The notes under the pieces: model-generated | Database searches by the model: none | The model's input: the letters and a program-made list of their open reading frames with translations, nothing else | What the model was told of the DNA's origin: nothing | In this document: piece after piece, positions 27,514 through 36,869 of the stretch | Numbering within the stretch: the first letter of the stretch is position 1 | Layout of the letters: every line of letters begins with the position of its first letter | NCBI RefSeq assembly: GCF_005049045.1 | Contig: NZ_SUPK01000004.1 | Location: 124,001-188,000, forward strand | Length of the DNA: 64,000 nucleotides | Source: Cohnella pontilimi | GTDB lineage: Bacteria; Bacillota; Bacilli; Paenibacillales; Paenibacillaceae | Direction of reading: 5' to 3' | Made by a program: the position numbers and the translations under genes

Positions 27514-28335
27514 TTACACGCTGATTTTATCCCCACGGAATGCCTTTACTTTAGCCATCAAGGCCTTCACTCGCTGCACATCCACATGATTTTCGAACAC
27601 TCCGTCGTATTTGAAGGTCGTACCCACGACGGCTCCGTCGGCAATGGACAGCTGGCGTTCGACATTTTCGAGCCGAATCCCCGTGTTCGCCAGCACCACC
27701 GTGTTCCCGGCCATCTTCTTCACACGGTGCAGAATTTCGTCGTTCGTTTCTGCGCCCGCCGTCAATCCGGACACACACAGCGCATCCGGCCGGTTGTTGA
27801 ATACCGTGGACTTCACGACGCTCTCAATTTCGCGGTCCGCTACATACTTCGCCGCCTCAGGCACGATGTTGAACAGCAGCTTCACATTGCTTGCTCCAAT
27901 GCGGTGCTGGTGCCGGATCGTTTCGCCGACATTCGTGTTCCAGAGGCCGAAATCGCTTGCGTATACTCCGGTGAAGATTTCACGTACGAATTTGGCGCCT
28001 GTCGCAGCGGCAAGATCGAGCGATTTCTTCGCGTCCCACAGTACGTTCACACCGAACGGAATCTTGATCAGGGGCATCAGCTCGCCAATAATCCGGGCCA
28101 TGGCCGCGACCGTCTCTGTTTTGACATCCGTCAAATACGGCAGGCTGAATTCATTGGAGAACATGACCGCGTCGACGCCGCCTTCTTGAAGGGCGAGAAA
28201 ATCCTTTCGGGCCATCTCGATCACATAATCCATGCCTTTGGCGTGGTCATACGAAGGATCTCCGGGAAGGGGCAACAAATGACACATGGCAATGATGGCT
28301 TTCTCCGTACCGATGACGTCTTTTAACCAGGTCAT
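27514..28335 (-). CDS. BtpA/SgcQ family protein
   Basis: A 273-residue TIM-barrel-like protein. CHLLPLPGDPSY near residue 18, FSNEFSLPYL near 59, VNVLWDAKKSLDLAAATGAKFVRE near 99-122 and VVLANTGIRLENV near 212 are BtpA/SgcQ family blocks. SgcQ-type proteins are found in sugar operons but their reaction is not established. It is the last gene of the operon, 30 bp behind the permease gene. Confidence 0.8.
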   Translation of the reverse strand: MTWLKDVIGTEKAIIAMCHLLPLPGDPSYDHAKGMDYVIEMARKDFLALQEGGVDAVMFSNEFSLPYLTDVKTETVAAMARIIGELMPLIKIPFGVNVLWDAKKSLDLAAATGAKFVREIFTGVYASDFGLWNTNVGETIRHQHRIGASNVKLLFNIVPEAAKYVADREIESVVKSTVFNNRPDALCVSGLTAGAETNDEILHRVKKMAGNTVVLANTGIRLENVERQLSIADGAVVGTTFKYDGVFENHVDVQRVKALMAKVKAFRGDKISV

Positions 28336-28365
28336 TCTCTCTCACTCCATTTGTGTATAGTCTGA

Positions 28366-29238
28366 TTAGGCTTGCGGTTGACTTCTGCTCACTTTCATAA
28401 ACACGATACTTAGCACGAAAATGACGAGCAGCAGCAAATACGACATCGCGGAGGCATACCCCGTATCCAGGAAGGTATAGGCCTGCTTATAAATGTGGTA
28501 GCTGATCACTTCGGTCGTTGTGCCGGGGCCGCCTTTGGTGAGAACAAAGATGAGATCGTAAGTTTTAATGGCGGTGATGGCCCGGAACAGGATGGCGACA
28601 ATAATCGTCTCTTTCATGAGCGGAACCGTTACCATCCAAAATGTCTGAAGCCGGCCGGCTCCGTCGATTTTAGCCGCCTCGTACGGTTCGCTGGGCATGG
28701 ACACCAGACCGGCGAGCAGCAGCAAAATCATGAAGGGAACCTGATGCCATATATCAATCATGACCACACTGAACATGGCCAGCTTGGCGTCACCCAGCCA
28801 GGCGTTTCCTTCAATCCCGATCAGACTCAGCATGTAATTGACAATGCCCAGATCGGGGTGAAGAAGCAGTCTCCAGATGAGGCCGACGGCAACCGGTGTG
28901 ATGAGCATCGGGACGATGATAATCGTAAAAAATATTTTTTTCCCGAACCGGATCCGGTTAAGCATCAGAGCGACAATAAAACCGAACGCAAACTCAAGCG
29001 TGACGACCAGCACAGTAAAGACAACAGTCGTCCATACGGATCCTAGGAAATGTGTATCGTGAAAGATCCGCGTATAGTTATCCAGTCCGATAAAGTTGCC
29101 AAGCCCTTTGCGTTTCAGGGACGAATCCGTGAAGCTCATGATAAGGGCATAGATGAGCGGATACAGAACTGTTGCCGCCAGGACGATCATCGATGGAATG
29201 AAGAAGATAAGGAATGACTTTCTTTTCTCCGTGAACAT
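28366..29238 (-). CDS. ABC sugar transporter permease, MalF/UgpA type
   Basis: A 290-residue membrane protein with about six transmembrane segments. The EAA loop, EPYEAAKIDGAGRLQTFWMVTVPLM, near 185-209 contacts the ATPase. It is the partner of the binding protein encoded just upstream and of the second permease. No ATPase gene is in the operon, so a shared MsmX-like ATPase elsewhere is likely. Confidence 0.88.
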   Translation of the reverse strand: MFTEKRKSFLIFFIPSMIVLAATVLYPLIYALIMSFTDSSLKRKGLGNFIGLDNYTRIFHDTHFLGSVWTTVVFTVLVVTLEFAFGFIVALMLNRIRFGKKIFFTIIIVPMLITPVAVGLIWRLLLHPDLGIVNYMLSLIGIEGNAWLGDAKLAMFSVVMIDIWHQVPFMILLLLAGLVSMPSEPYEAAKIDGAGRLQTFWMVTVPLMKETIIVAILFRAITAIKTYDLIFVLTKGGPGTTTEVISYHIYKQAYTFLDTGYASAMSYLLLLVIFVLSIVFMKVSRSQPQA

Positions 29239-29280
29239 CGGCCGACCACCCCCTCTCTGAACAGAATGAATGAATGCCGA

Positions 29281-30594
29281 TTACTTCAACGCTGCGACTT
29301 CTTTGGCCACCGTATCCAAAGCGGCCTTCGGAGATTTCCCGCCGGACACGGCTTCCGACAGCTCACGACCCAGAATCTCAATCAATTGCGGCGCTTGCGG
29401 GATGATCGGAATCATTTTCGAAGACTCCAAAATGTATTGAACCTTGACGTAGTGCGGGAATACGCCCACCACATCGCTGTCCGCCAGGACATCTCTGCGC
29501 GTCGGAGATCCGCCTAACAAAGCGCGCTCCTTGGCGCTGTTGAAAGATTCGATCCATTTGAGATACTGCCAGGAAGCTTCTTTGTCCTCGGCGTTCTTCG
29601 GAATCGCCCAGCCCCAGCCTCCGTTCAGCGAGGATCCACCCGGTACGTTGGCGATATCGACTTTGCCGGCGACTTTGGATTCGCTTGCATTTTGCAGCTT
29701 CGGCAGCATCCAGTTATAGGTGATGAAGGATGCGGCATTGCCTTGGGCAAATACGTTAAACGCCTCATCGAATCCGAAACCTGCGGCCCCCTTAGGAGCG
29801 GCGTTCTTCATGTTGTCGACATACAACTCGAGCGCTTTAACCGCCTTGTCGTCATTGATTCTCAGCGAACCGTCGGTGTTATAGAAGTCGCCGCCAGAGC
29901 TGTACAAGTAGTTCAGCCATTCGACGCTGATCGGGTCCGGGCGCAAGCCCATCATCACGGAGCCGTACATGGATCCGCCCTTCTGCTTCGTGATGAATTT
30001 GCTGATGTTGACATACTCCTCCAGGGTGTCGGGAATTTTCAGCTCTCTACCCGTCTCCGCCTGGTACTTGCTCTTCAGATCGGGATCATCGAACACATCC
30101 TTGCGATACACCAGAGCCATCGCATAGTTGTAGAAAGGAAGCATGTAGGTGGTTCCTTTCACCTGGCCGACCATGTCGAACATCGATTTCAGGTACACGC
30201 TGGTGTCGAACTTATCCCTCTGAATGAACGAATCCAGCAGTTCAAGCCAACCTGCGTCCGTGAATTCGCCCACCCAGTAGTTGTCTACGACAATGAGATC
30301 GTAGTTGCTGGTAGCTCCGAGGAGCTGCGGCACAAGCTTCTCGTGCATCGAAGAATAGTTGACCGCTTCGATGTTCACTTTGATGCCCGTCTCCTGGGTG
30401 AACTTCTCGGTCACTTTCTGTACCATTTCCGTATCCGGAACGGTCTCCATCAGAATGTTCAGCTCTTTCTTGGTGCCGCCTGCCGGGCCGGCGGCAGCGG
30501 ACTTGTCCCCGCCGTCTCCCTTGCTGGAACCGCAAGCCGTGACCAGCGATAAAATCAATACTGTTACGATGCCAATCAGCCAATGCTTTTTCAT
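29281..30594 (-). CDS. ABC sugar-binding lipoprotein
   Basis: A 437-residue family 1 extracellular solute-binding protein. The lipoprotein signal ends in LVTACGSS with the lipidated Cys at residue 21. Substrate-binding features such as FNVFAQGNAASFITYNWML near 285 and NGGWGWAIPKNAEDKEASWQYLKWI near 325-349 are typical of the family. It is exported and anchored to the outer face of the membrane. It is the middle gene between two permease genes; the substrate is unknown. Confidence 0.88.
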   Translation of the reverse strand: MKKHWLIGIVTVLILSLVTACGSSKGDGGDKSAAAGPAGGTKKELNILMETVPDTEMVQKVTEKFTQETGIKVNIEAVNYSSMHEKLVPQLLGATSNYDLIVVDNYWVGEFTDAGWLELLDSFIQRDKFDTSVYLKSMFDMVGQVKGTTYMLPFYNYAMALVYRKDVFDDPDLKSKYQAETGRELKIPDTLEEYVNISKFITKQKGGSMYGSVMMGLRPDPISVEWLNYLYSSGGDFYNTDGSLRINDDKAVKALELYVDNMKNAAPKGAAGFGFDEAFNVFAQGNAASFITYNWMLPKLQNASESKVAGKVDIANVPGGSSLNGGWGWAIPKNAEDKEASWQYLKWIESFNSAKERALLGGSPTRRDVLADSDVVGVFPHYVKVQYILESSKMIPIIPQAPQLIEILGRELSEAVSGGKSPKAALDTVAKEVAALK

Positions 30595-30607
30595 CCGACA
30601 ATTCCCC

Positions 30608-31435
30608 CTATTTGATTGAACCCGTCGTCATACCGTTTACCAGGTACTTTTGTATGAATAGAGACAGAATCACGACCGGAAGGATGATAATCACCGTCGA
30701 GGCGCACAGCTCGGCGATCATGACGCCTTGCTGCGTTTCCATGTTGGCGATCGCCACCGGAAGCGTCCTGGATCCCGTACCCGTCAAAACCAGTGCAAAC
30801 AAGAATTCATTCCATGCGAGAAGAAAACTCAGAATGCCGGCCGCCATAATGCCCGGAGCGGCGAGTGGAAGCACAACTTTGGTAAAGGCCCGCATTTTCG
30901 TGCACCCATCCATTTCGCATGCCTCGTCCAAATCCTTGGGAATCGTTTCGAAGAAGCCGATCAAGAGCCAGATCATATACGGTAAATTGAACGATAGGTA
31001 GGTGATGATCAGCGTCTCCCACTTATCGAGCATCCCCAGGCTCTTGACCATCAGGAAAATGGGAATGACCATGACGATTGGAGGAAGCATCTGCGTAACC
31101 AGAACGGCGATCCGGAGGAAGTTGCCTCCCTTCGAGCTGCGGGCAATCCAGTACGCCGCCATCGCTCCCAGAAATACAGCGATCAGTGTCGATACAAGAG
31201 AGATCACCATGCTGTTCAGAAAATACTTTCCGAACGGATTATTGGAGAATATCGCGCGATAGTTATCCAGCGTCGGCGTCACGAACCACTTGGGCGGGAT
31301 TTGATAAGCCACGGCCTTGGTGGTGAAAGAGGTTCGGAGAATCCACAAAATCGGCAATAGAAAAATGAGAGAAACCCCGATGAGAAAGACATAGGTCAAT
31401 CGGTTCAGCAGCTTATCGGATAAGCTTGCATTCAT
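30608..31435 (-). CDS. ABC sugar transporter permease, MalG/UgpE type
   Basis: A 275-residue membrane protein with about six transmembrane segments. It has an EAA loop (DLDEACEMDGCTKMRAFTKVVLPL, near 168-191) and a C-terminal QKYLVNGMTTGSIK, the usual MalG-type ending. It follows the HAD gene after 6 bp. Confidence 0.88.
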   Translation of the reverse strand: MNASLSDKLLNRLTYVFLIGVSLIFLLPILWILRTSFTTKAVAYQIPPKWFVTPTLDNYRAIFSNNPFGKYFLNSMVISLVSTLIAVFLGAMAAYWIARSSKGGNFLRIAVLVTQMLPPIVMVIPIFLMVKSLGMLDKWETLIITYLSFNLPYMIWLLIGFFETIPKDLDEACEMDGCTKMRAFTKVVLPLAAPGIMAAGILSFLLAWNEFLFALVLTGTGSRTLPVAIANMETQQGVMIAELCASTVIIILPVVILSLFIQKYLVNGMTTGSIK

Positions 31436-31441
31436 TGGCTG

Positions 31442-32203
31442 TCACCTCCCGCGCATGACTTCAAGTTCCTCCAGAGATTCAAGAATGGTGCAGTCATACT
31501 CCATCATCTTGTCTTTCATTGCGGCGTCGTCCGGAATCCCTATACCGATGCATCCCGCCGACTGGGCCATTTGGACATCGACATAAGAATCGCCGATCAT
31601 CATCATCCTGTTGCAGGGGATGCCCAGCATCTCCGAGATGAGAAGGAGCATATCCGGATTCGGCTTGCCTCGCTTCACCTCCACCGGCGTGACGATGAAA
31701 CGCAGTGAATCCGCTTCGTCGAACTGATCCACGGAGACGCGTGTTCTCTCGGCGTCATCCGATGTGGCAACTCCGTAAGGAATGCCGACGTCTCTCAGTT
31801 CGCGGAATATTCTCGGAAACCCGGGTTTCGGAAGTAGCGCCCGGCGCACGTCGAACCTCTTGTCCGACTCCTCGAATGCCTCGACTGCCCGCCTTCTGCA
31901 GCGCCCCCACTCGTCGCCTGTCGCCTCATGAAGCAGCGATGCGGTCACAACGGCTTCCTCCTGCGGAGAGGCGATGGCAAATATTCCGCTTGGATGAATG
32001 CTGAGGATCTCGCCGTTCTCACGCTCGACTCCGAACAAGCTGCACCACTTATCGATGGGAAACCCGTCAATCTCGCGCAGTGTATCCACGCGAATCTGTG
32101 CGAGCGCTTTCCAAAAATACTGAGAGTCGAACAGCAGCCCATCTTTGTCGAACACAACGGCGTCAACGTCGAAGATTCCCTTGCCAGCCCGCACTTTCGT
32201 CAC
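31442..32203 (-). CDS. HAD-superfamily phosphatase
   Basis: A 253-residue protein. Motif I is VVFDKDGLLFDS at residues 16-27 (nucleophile Asp and DxD), motif II is YGVATSDDAERT near 138, and motif III/IV is KRGKPNPDML with MMMIGDSYVDVQMA near 170-210. It is a beta-phosphoglucomutase or sugar-phosphatase type of HAD enzyme. The start is a GTG overlapping the stop of the SDR gene by 4 bp. It probably dephosphorylates an intermediate of the pathway. Confidence 0.82.
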   Translation of the reverse strand: MTKVRAGKGIFDVDAVVFDKDGLLFDSQYFWKALAQIRVDTLREIDGFPIDKWCSLFGVERENGEILSIHPSGIFAIASPQEEAVVTASLLHEATGDEWGRCRRRAVEAFEESDKRFDVRRALLPKPGFPRIFRELRDVGIPYGVATSDDAERTRVSVDQFDEADSLRFIVTPVEVKRGKPNPDMLLLISEMLGIPCNRMMMIGDSYVDVQMAQSAGCIGIGIPDDAAMKDKMMEYDCTILESLEELEVMRGR

Positions 32204-32982
32204 ATCATGTGCGCTCCGCCGGTAATGTCCAACGCCTCGCCCGTGATGAAGTCCGCCTCCGGCGATGCGAGAAAGCCGACTGCCTTCGCGACGTCATCGG
32301 GCGTGCAGAGCCGGGCGAGCGGCGTTTTCGTAATATATTCCGCTTTCACTTGCTCGGGCGTCATATTGCGCAATCCGGCTTCCCATTCCAGCTCCCTATC
32401 CTGCATGCTGGTCTTGACAAAACCCGGGCACACGCAGTTGACGGTGATGTTTAGAGGCGCAAGCTCGATTGCAGCGCTTTGCGTAAAGCCGAGCACGGCA
32501 AATTTGGACGCCGTATAGTGCGCAAGCAGAGGAGCCGCTCTCTTGGCTGCCATCGACGCGGTATTGACGATTTTTCCGCCCCCTTGCTTCCTCATATGAG
32601 GAATGACCGCCTGCGTGCAGTTAAACACTCCTTTGATGTTCACATCAAAATTGAAATCCCATTCTTTCTCCGTGAGGTTCTCAATCGTGTTCATCGTAGA
32701 TACGCCGGCGTTGTTGATCAAAATATCGATTGCGCCGTATTCGTCCACCACTTCTTGAAAAACGCGAACGACTTCTTCCCGATCCGTCACATTGAGTTTC
32801 TTGGCTCCGTGTGCCGGCGACTGGGCAGTCAACTGCGCTTTCGTTTGATCCGCCGCTTCTAAGCGCATATCCGTGACGACTACCGTTGCCCCCATAGAGG
32901 CGAGTTTGCGGGCGATGCTCTGTCCGATCCCGGCTCCGCCGCCCGTTACCAAGGCGATTTTCTGCTGCAAAGGCCATGACAT
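32200..32982 (-). CDS. Short-chain dehydrogenase/reductase
   Basis: A 260-residue classical SDR. The cofactor motif is VTGGGAGIGQSIA at residues 13-25, NNAG is near 90, and the catalytic Ser and YxxxK are in NTASMAAKRAAPLLAHYTASK near 136-156. The C-terminus SPEADFITGEALDITGGAHMM is family-typical. It likely oxidises a polyol or sugar for the neighbouring FGGY kinase, as xylitol- and arabitol-type pathways do. The substrate is inference. Confidence 0.85.
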   Translation of the reverse strand: MSWPLQQKIALVTGGGAGIGQSIARKLASMGATVVVTDMRLEAADQTKAQLTAQSPAHGAKKLNVTDREEVVRVFQEVVDEYGAIDILINNAGVSTMNTIENLTEKEWDFNFDVNIKGVFNCTQAVIPHMRKQGGGKIVNTASMAAKRAAPLLAHYTASKFAVLGFTQSAAIELAPLNITVNCVCPGFVKTSMQDRELEWEAGLRNMTPEQVKAEYITKTPLARLCTPDDVAKAVGFLASPEADFITGEALDITGGAHMM

Positions 32983-32996
32983 TCTTGTTGTCCCCC

Positions 32997-34496
32997 TTAG
33001 TAGAGTTGTTGAACGGCTGCAAAAGATGGCTGCAATTGCGGATACAAGTCCCGATAAATTTGATAACTTTTATCGTAAACGTCCGAATGGGACGGAATTG
33101 GAGTGAAATCTCGGTAATCGTTCAAGAATTGGTGGATTTCGTTCCAATCGGTGAACAGACCGGCGGTTTTACCGGCGACAAAAGCGACCCCCAATGCGGA
33201 GCCCGGATGGGAGGGGAAGGAACGAATGTCGGTTTTCAGGACGTCTGCCGCAATCTGACACCAAAACTTGCTCTTGGCCCCGCCATTGGTGGCGTAAATC
33301 TTCTTCGGACGATAGCCGAGTGAATCCAGTACTTCGATATGGTGACGGAAACCGTAGATTACGGCTTCTAGAATGGCCCGGAAGATGTGTCCGCGGCCGT
33401 GCGTCAACGTAAGTCCGAACATGACTCCTCTGGCTTGGGGATCGAAGATCGGCGTCTTCTCGCCCAGAAAGTACGGTAGAATGATTAATCCGTCGGATCC
33501 CGGCTTCACTTGCATCGCCGCCGCATCCAGCTCCTGGAAGATTTCATCCGAATACTCGCGCAAAATATCTTTGATAAACCATTTGACCAGAGATCCGCTG
33601 GCCGCCATGCAGCCATTGAGCAGGTATCGGTCAGGCACGACATGATAGTCAAAAAATAATTCCGGTGTGGTGACGATTTGGTTGGTGCAGTAGAGGATAT
33701 CTCCGGCTCCTCCGAATTTGATCAGAAGGTCCCCTTCCTCTACGATGCCTGCCGCGAGGGTGGATGCGACATGATCCGCACTTCCCGCAATGACGGGTAT
33801 GCCTGGGGGAAGACCGGTAATCTGTGAAGCGGACAGGGATATCTGACCGACAATTTCGGAAGAAGCATGAACTTGAGGAAAAATCGAAGGCTGAATTCCA
33901 AATCCGGTCAATTGGTCGCTGAGCCAGACTCCTTGGCGGATGTCGTATAATCCACTCTCGACTGCCCAGTTGACCTCAATGGACAATTGATCCGTTAACA
34001 GATAGGTGATGTAGTCGTAGGATCCAAGAACCGTCTCGGTTTTGCGCCAAATTTCCGGTTCGTTGGCCTTCACCCATAACAACCGGGGCAGAACGTGCTG
34101 CTGATTGGTGAAGCCGCCGGTGAGTTCGTATAGTTGCTGCTGATCCAGTCTCGATTTCAAGAACTCTATTTCGTCCGTCGCTCTGGCATCGTTTTGTTGG
34201 ATGGAACGGCGCAGCGGCAACCCTTGCCGATCCAGCATCACTATGGCCGGTACCATTCCGCTCACACCGATTGACGCAATACGCGAAGCGGCCTCAGGCA
34301 CCTCTGAGAGGATTTTGCGGACGACGAGAACCGTATTGGCCCACCACTGTTCTGCATTCTCTTCAGCCCAGCCGATTTTCTCCGAGTGGAGATCATGGGG
34401 TGCATTCGCCTCATAAACAATTTGGCCTTCTTGACTGATAAGAAGCGCTTTCACGGAAGTCGTGCCGATATCGATCCCTAGTGCGTAGCGGGACAT
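32997..34496 (-). CDS. FGGY-family carbohydrate kinase (xylulokinase-like)
   Basis: A 499-residue protein. The ATPase fold begins LGIDIGTTSVKALL (6-19). VIAGSADHVASTLAAGIVEEGDLLI is near 239, and the FGGY signature-like region GLIILPYFLGEKTPIFDPQARG is near 340-361. NGGAKSKFWCQIAADVL follows near 411. The organisation fits xylulokinase, gluconokinase and related enzymes. It is the first gene of the seven-gene operon, next to an SDR and a HAD phosphatase. It phosphorylates a ketose or polyol; the exact sugar cannot be read. Confidence 0.85.
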   Translation of the reverse strand: MSRYALGIDIGTTSVKALLISQEGQIVYEANAPHDLHSEKIGWAEENAEQWWANTVLVVRKILSEVPEAASRIASIGVSGMVPAIVMLDRQGLPLRRSIQQNDARATDEIEFLKSRLDQQQLYELTGGFTNQQHVLPRLLWVKANEPEIWRKTETVLGSYDYITYLLTDQLSIEVNWAVESGLYDIRQGVWLSDQLTGFGIQPSIFPQVHASSEIVGQISLSASQITGLPPGIPVIAGSADHVASTLAAGIVEEGDLLIKFGGAGDILYCTNQIVTTPELFFDYHVVPDRYLLNGCMAASGSLVKWFIKDILREYSDEIFQELDAAAMQVKPGSDGLIILPYFLGEKTPIFDPQARGVMFGLTLTHGRGHIFRAILEAVIYGFRHHIEVLDSLGYRPKKIYATNGGAKSKFWCQIAADVLKTDIRSFPSHPGSALGVAFVAGKTAGLFTDWNEIHQFLNDYRDFTPIPSHSDVYDKSYQIYRDLYPQLQPSFAAVQQLY

Positions 34497-34562
34497 CTTG
34501 GTTCCTCCCCTGGATGAACCCTTTCGTTCAATCCCTGAAATATATATGCGATTTGTGGTCTG

Positions 34563-34592
34563 AATATATCACAGCAATTTATATCTGGTCAA
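34563..34592 (-). promoter_or_regulatory. Sigma-A promoter of the kinase/ABC operon
   Basis: On the minus strand a -35 TTGACC (34587-34592) is followed after 18 nt by TATATT (34563-34568). The operator repeats lie just upstream of the -35. Confidence 0.6.
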
Positions 34593-34598
34593 TAAAAA

Positions 34599-34647
34599 AT
34601 CATTAACGATCTCAAATTTATCTACAAACGATCATTAAGTGATCATT
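34599..34647. promoter_or_regulatory. Operator repeats for the DeoR-type repressor, operon side
   Basis: ATCATTAACGATC is followed by CGATCATTAAGTGATC and CATTTTA. The GATCATTAA/TGATC units recur in the promoter of the repressor gene itself (35479-35508), which points to a shared operator. Confidence 0.55.
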
Positions 34648-34654
34648 TTACACT

Positions 34655-34681
34655 AAAAAAAAGAGACAGCCGCGCTGTCTC
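34655..34681 (-). terminator. Terminator of the DeoR-type gene
   Basis: An 8-bp stem pairs GAGACAGC with GCTGTCTC around CGC. On the minus strand it is followed by eight T. Confidence 0.9.
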
Positions 34682-34688
34682 TTCTCTC

Positions 34689-35438
34689 CTATACCAACAC
34701 CCATTTGCCATGGAAGGGAATCTGCTCAATGAGTGTCTTATCAGTTTCTTCATTGGTGACGATCTCATCGATCTCATGGAATTCACATATCTTCACAAGC
34801 GAGGTATCACCTATCTTCGTTTGATCCGCCAAGGCCGTGACATGCCTGGATCGTTCCACGAATGCCCTCTTGACTTCCGCTTCATCCAAGCTAAAATCCG
34901 TCGGCCCGTGATCTTTCGATATCCCGGCGACACCCATAAAGAACCGGTCGAAGTGAAACTTGGAAATCGTATCCCGCGTGATGGATCCCACCAAAGACAT
35001 TTCCGTTTTTCGCAAATTGCCACCGACTAAGTAGACGTTTAAGTTGCTTTGCGACAGAATACTCGCTGCTTGAAAGGAGCAAGTAAATACCGTGACATTC
35101 TTCTTCCGCAGGAGCTCTTTCGCCAGTTCGGCTATCGTGGTTCCCACGTCTAAAGCGATAACCTCGCCCTCGCAGACCTGATCGGCGGCATAGGCGGCGA
35201 TTTTACGTTTGAGTTCGGCGTTCTGCTTCATCCGCTGATTAAACAATGGTTCAATGGCAAGTCCGGGCAGCGAAATCCAACCCCGCTTGCGTATAATTAA
35301 ACCCTTCCGTTCCATCTCCGCCAAGTCTCTTCGCACCGTCACTTCTGCAATCCGAAAATGTTCGGCAAGCTGTTCAACAGATAAGGAGGATTGCTCATGC
35401 AGCATTTCAATAATATGCTTTTCCCTTCCCTTATTCAA
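34689..35438 (-). CDS. DeoR-family transcriptional repressor
   Basis: A 249-residue protein, with the start taken at the TTG that has GGAGG 7 nt upstream; an upstream ATG lies on top of that ribosome site. The N-terminal helix-turn-helix reads LSVEQLAEHFRIAEVTVRRDLAEMERKGL. The C-terminal sensor domain has ALDVGTTIAELAKELL and LVGGNLRK, as in sugar-phosphate-responsive DeoR proteins. It is transcribed just upstream of the FGGY operon and most likely represses that operon and itself. Confidence 0.88.
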   Translation of the reverse strand: MNKGREKHIIEMLHEQSSLSVEQLAEHFRIAEVTVRRDLAEMERKGLIIRKRGWISLPGLAIEPLFNQRMKQNAELKRKIAAYAADQVCEGEVIALDVGTTIAELAKELLRKKNVTVFTCSFQAASILSQSNLNVYLVGGNLRKTEMSLVGSITRDTISKFHFDRFFMGVAGISKDHGPTDFSLDEAEVKRAFVERSRHVTALADQTKIGDTSLVKICEFHEIDEIVTNEETDKTLIEQIPFHGKWVLV

Positions 35439-35478
35439 AACATGACCTCCCTTCATGATTATTAATGTATCACATATT

Positions 35479-35508
35479 GATCAAATGATCACTATTTGAT
35501 CGAAAATA
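35479..35508. promoter_or_regulatory. Operator repeats at the DeoR-type gene promoter
   Basis: TTGATCAAATGATCACTATT is followed by TGATCGAAA. Three TGATC units are spaced by about 8 and 11 bp, immediately upstream of the repressor gene. They match the units at 34599-34647. Confidence 0.55.
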
Positions 35509-35530
35509 TATAACAAAAGGGAGGTTAAGT

Positions 35531-36103
35531 TTATTTTACCTCGTGAAGCGCATGGATTCCGGCCAGAAGAGTGTCCACCAGCATCCGGAAGCTTTCATTG
35601 AGATCCAGAGGGATGCCGAAGCCGCCCTGCTGCTCGATCGAAGCGAAGCCGTGCAGCATGCTGCGGAATCCGCGGACGATATGAATCGCTGTATCATCCT
35701 TGAGCCCGTAGGCTTGCAGTACTTGGATAACCACTTCGACCACTTCGCCTGCAGCCTTCTGAACGGCCGGATCGTTCATATCCGGATACCGGTTGGTCGC
35801 TTCATACACGCCGGGATGACGGCGAACAAATTCGAGGTACGCTTCAGCAATGGCGCGAACGGCTTCATCTTTGGACTTGCCGATGGCGGCTCTGGCCATG
35901 GCCTCTCTCATTTGGTTCATTCCGTAGATAACCAGTTTATTTCGCAAACCAGGCAAGCCGTGGACATGATTATATAGGGAAGGTGAGCGGACCCCGAGCT
36001 TCTGCGCCAAAGTGGCAAGGGTCAGTTCCTCCACTCCCTTGGTGTCGGCGATTTCTGCTGCGGCTGTGAGAACAGTCTGTGTATCTAAACCAGCTCTTGG
36101 CAT
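35531..36103 (-). CDS. TetR/AcrR-family regulator
   Basis: A 190-residue protein. The N-terminal helix-turn-helix reads LTLATLAQKLGVRSPSLYNHVHGLPGLR (about 23-50). The C-terminal domain (ALHGF-like MLHGFASIEQQGGFG near 155) is of the WHG/TetR_C_13 type. It is the last gene of a four-gene operon headed by a strong palindrome at 37566-37608, probably its own operator. It is likely a repressor of this operon that responds to a small molecule. Confidence 0.85.
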   Translation of the reverse strand: MPRAGLDTQTVLTAAAEIADTKGVEELTLATLAQKLGVRSPSLYNHVHGLPGLRNKLVIYGMNQMREAMARAAIGKSKDEAVRAIAEAYLEFVRRHPGVYEATNRYPDMNDPAVQKAAGEVVEVVIQVLQAYGLKDDTAIHIVRGFRSMLHGFASIEQQGGFGIPLDLNESFRMLVDTLLAGIHALHEVK

Positions 36104-36125
36104 GATAGGGTGAACTCCTCTCGAA

Positions 36126-36845
36126 TCAGCGATTTGCGGCTAAGCTTTGTTCAGCTTCCTGTATCGCCCGGTCCATCGCTTGAGCGGGTTTTTCGATCAT
36201 TTTACCATGTCCGACCGCCAGTAAGGTGGGGCTCAGATCCCTTAGCTTCTTCGCGCTCGCCAAAGCCGTGGCCTTATCCCAGGTTCCGAATGCAGGAAAC
36301 GGAAACCATGGCTTCACCTTCCCTGCCACGGCGATTCCGCCGCGTGTTTGGAATGCGTCTCCTGCGATGAGTGTCCCGCTGCGGGTATCGTAAAATGCCA
36401 TCAATCCGGGGGTATGACCCGGCGCCGTCACGGCAAGTAACGAACCGACGCGGTCACCATCTTCAAGTAACTGATCTGCCTGTTTCGTTTTCAACTTGGC
36501 CGGCACCGCACCGCGAATCGGCGTATCCGGCTCTCCCGGATCTAGCGACTTGTCTCCCGCCAACAGGCGGGAATCGCGGCGCGAGATATATACCTTTGCT
36601 TCAGGAAGCGCGGCTTTCAACTTATCCAATGCACCTACATGGTCGTCATGAGCATGTGTAAGTACGATTCGCGTGATCGGCTTGCCGATTTTACGCGCCG
36701 CTTGTAAGATTCCTTGTGCACTGTAAGGAAGCGCGGCATCGATCAGCGTCAAGCCGTCGTCCTCCTCGACGATATAACAATTCACCGGAAACATCCGCGG
36801 TATGAACGTCAGCTGATAAACCTGTCCTTTTTGAATCGTGCGCAT
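36126..36845 (-). CDS. MBL-fold metallo-hydrolase
   Basis: A 239-residue metallo-beta-lactamase-fold protein. The metal motif is THAHDDHVGALD near 63-74 (HxHxDH), with APGHTPGLMAFYD near 140 (third His), AGDAFQTRGG near 166 (Asp) and AVGHGK near 216 (last His). The family includes glyoxalase II-like and lactonase enzymes; the substrate cannot be told. It is co-transcribed with the TetR gene 22 bp downstream. Confidence 0.85.
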   Translation of the reverse strand: MRTIQKGQVYQLTFIPRMFPVNCYIVEEDDGLTLIDAALPYSAQGILQAARKIGKPITRIVLTHAHDDHVGALDKLKAALPEAKVYISRRDSRLLAGDKSLDPGEPDTPIRGAVPAKLKTKQADQLLEDGDRVGSLLAVTAPGHTPGLMAFYDTRSGTLIAGDAFQTRGGIAVAGKVKPWFPFPAFGTWDKATALASAKKLRDLSPTLLAVGHGKMIEKPAQAMDRAIQEAEQSLAANR

Positions 36846-36869
36846 TTCCGTTCCTCTCCCTCTCTCCGA

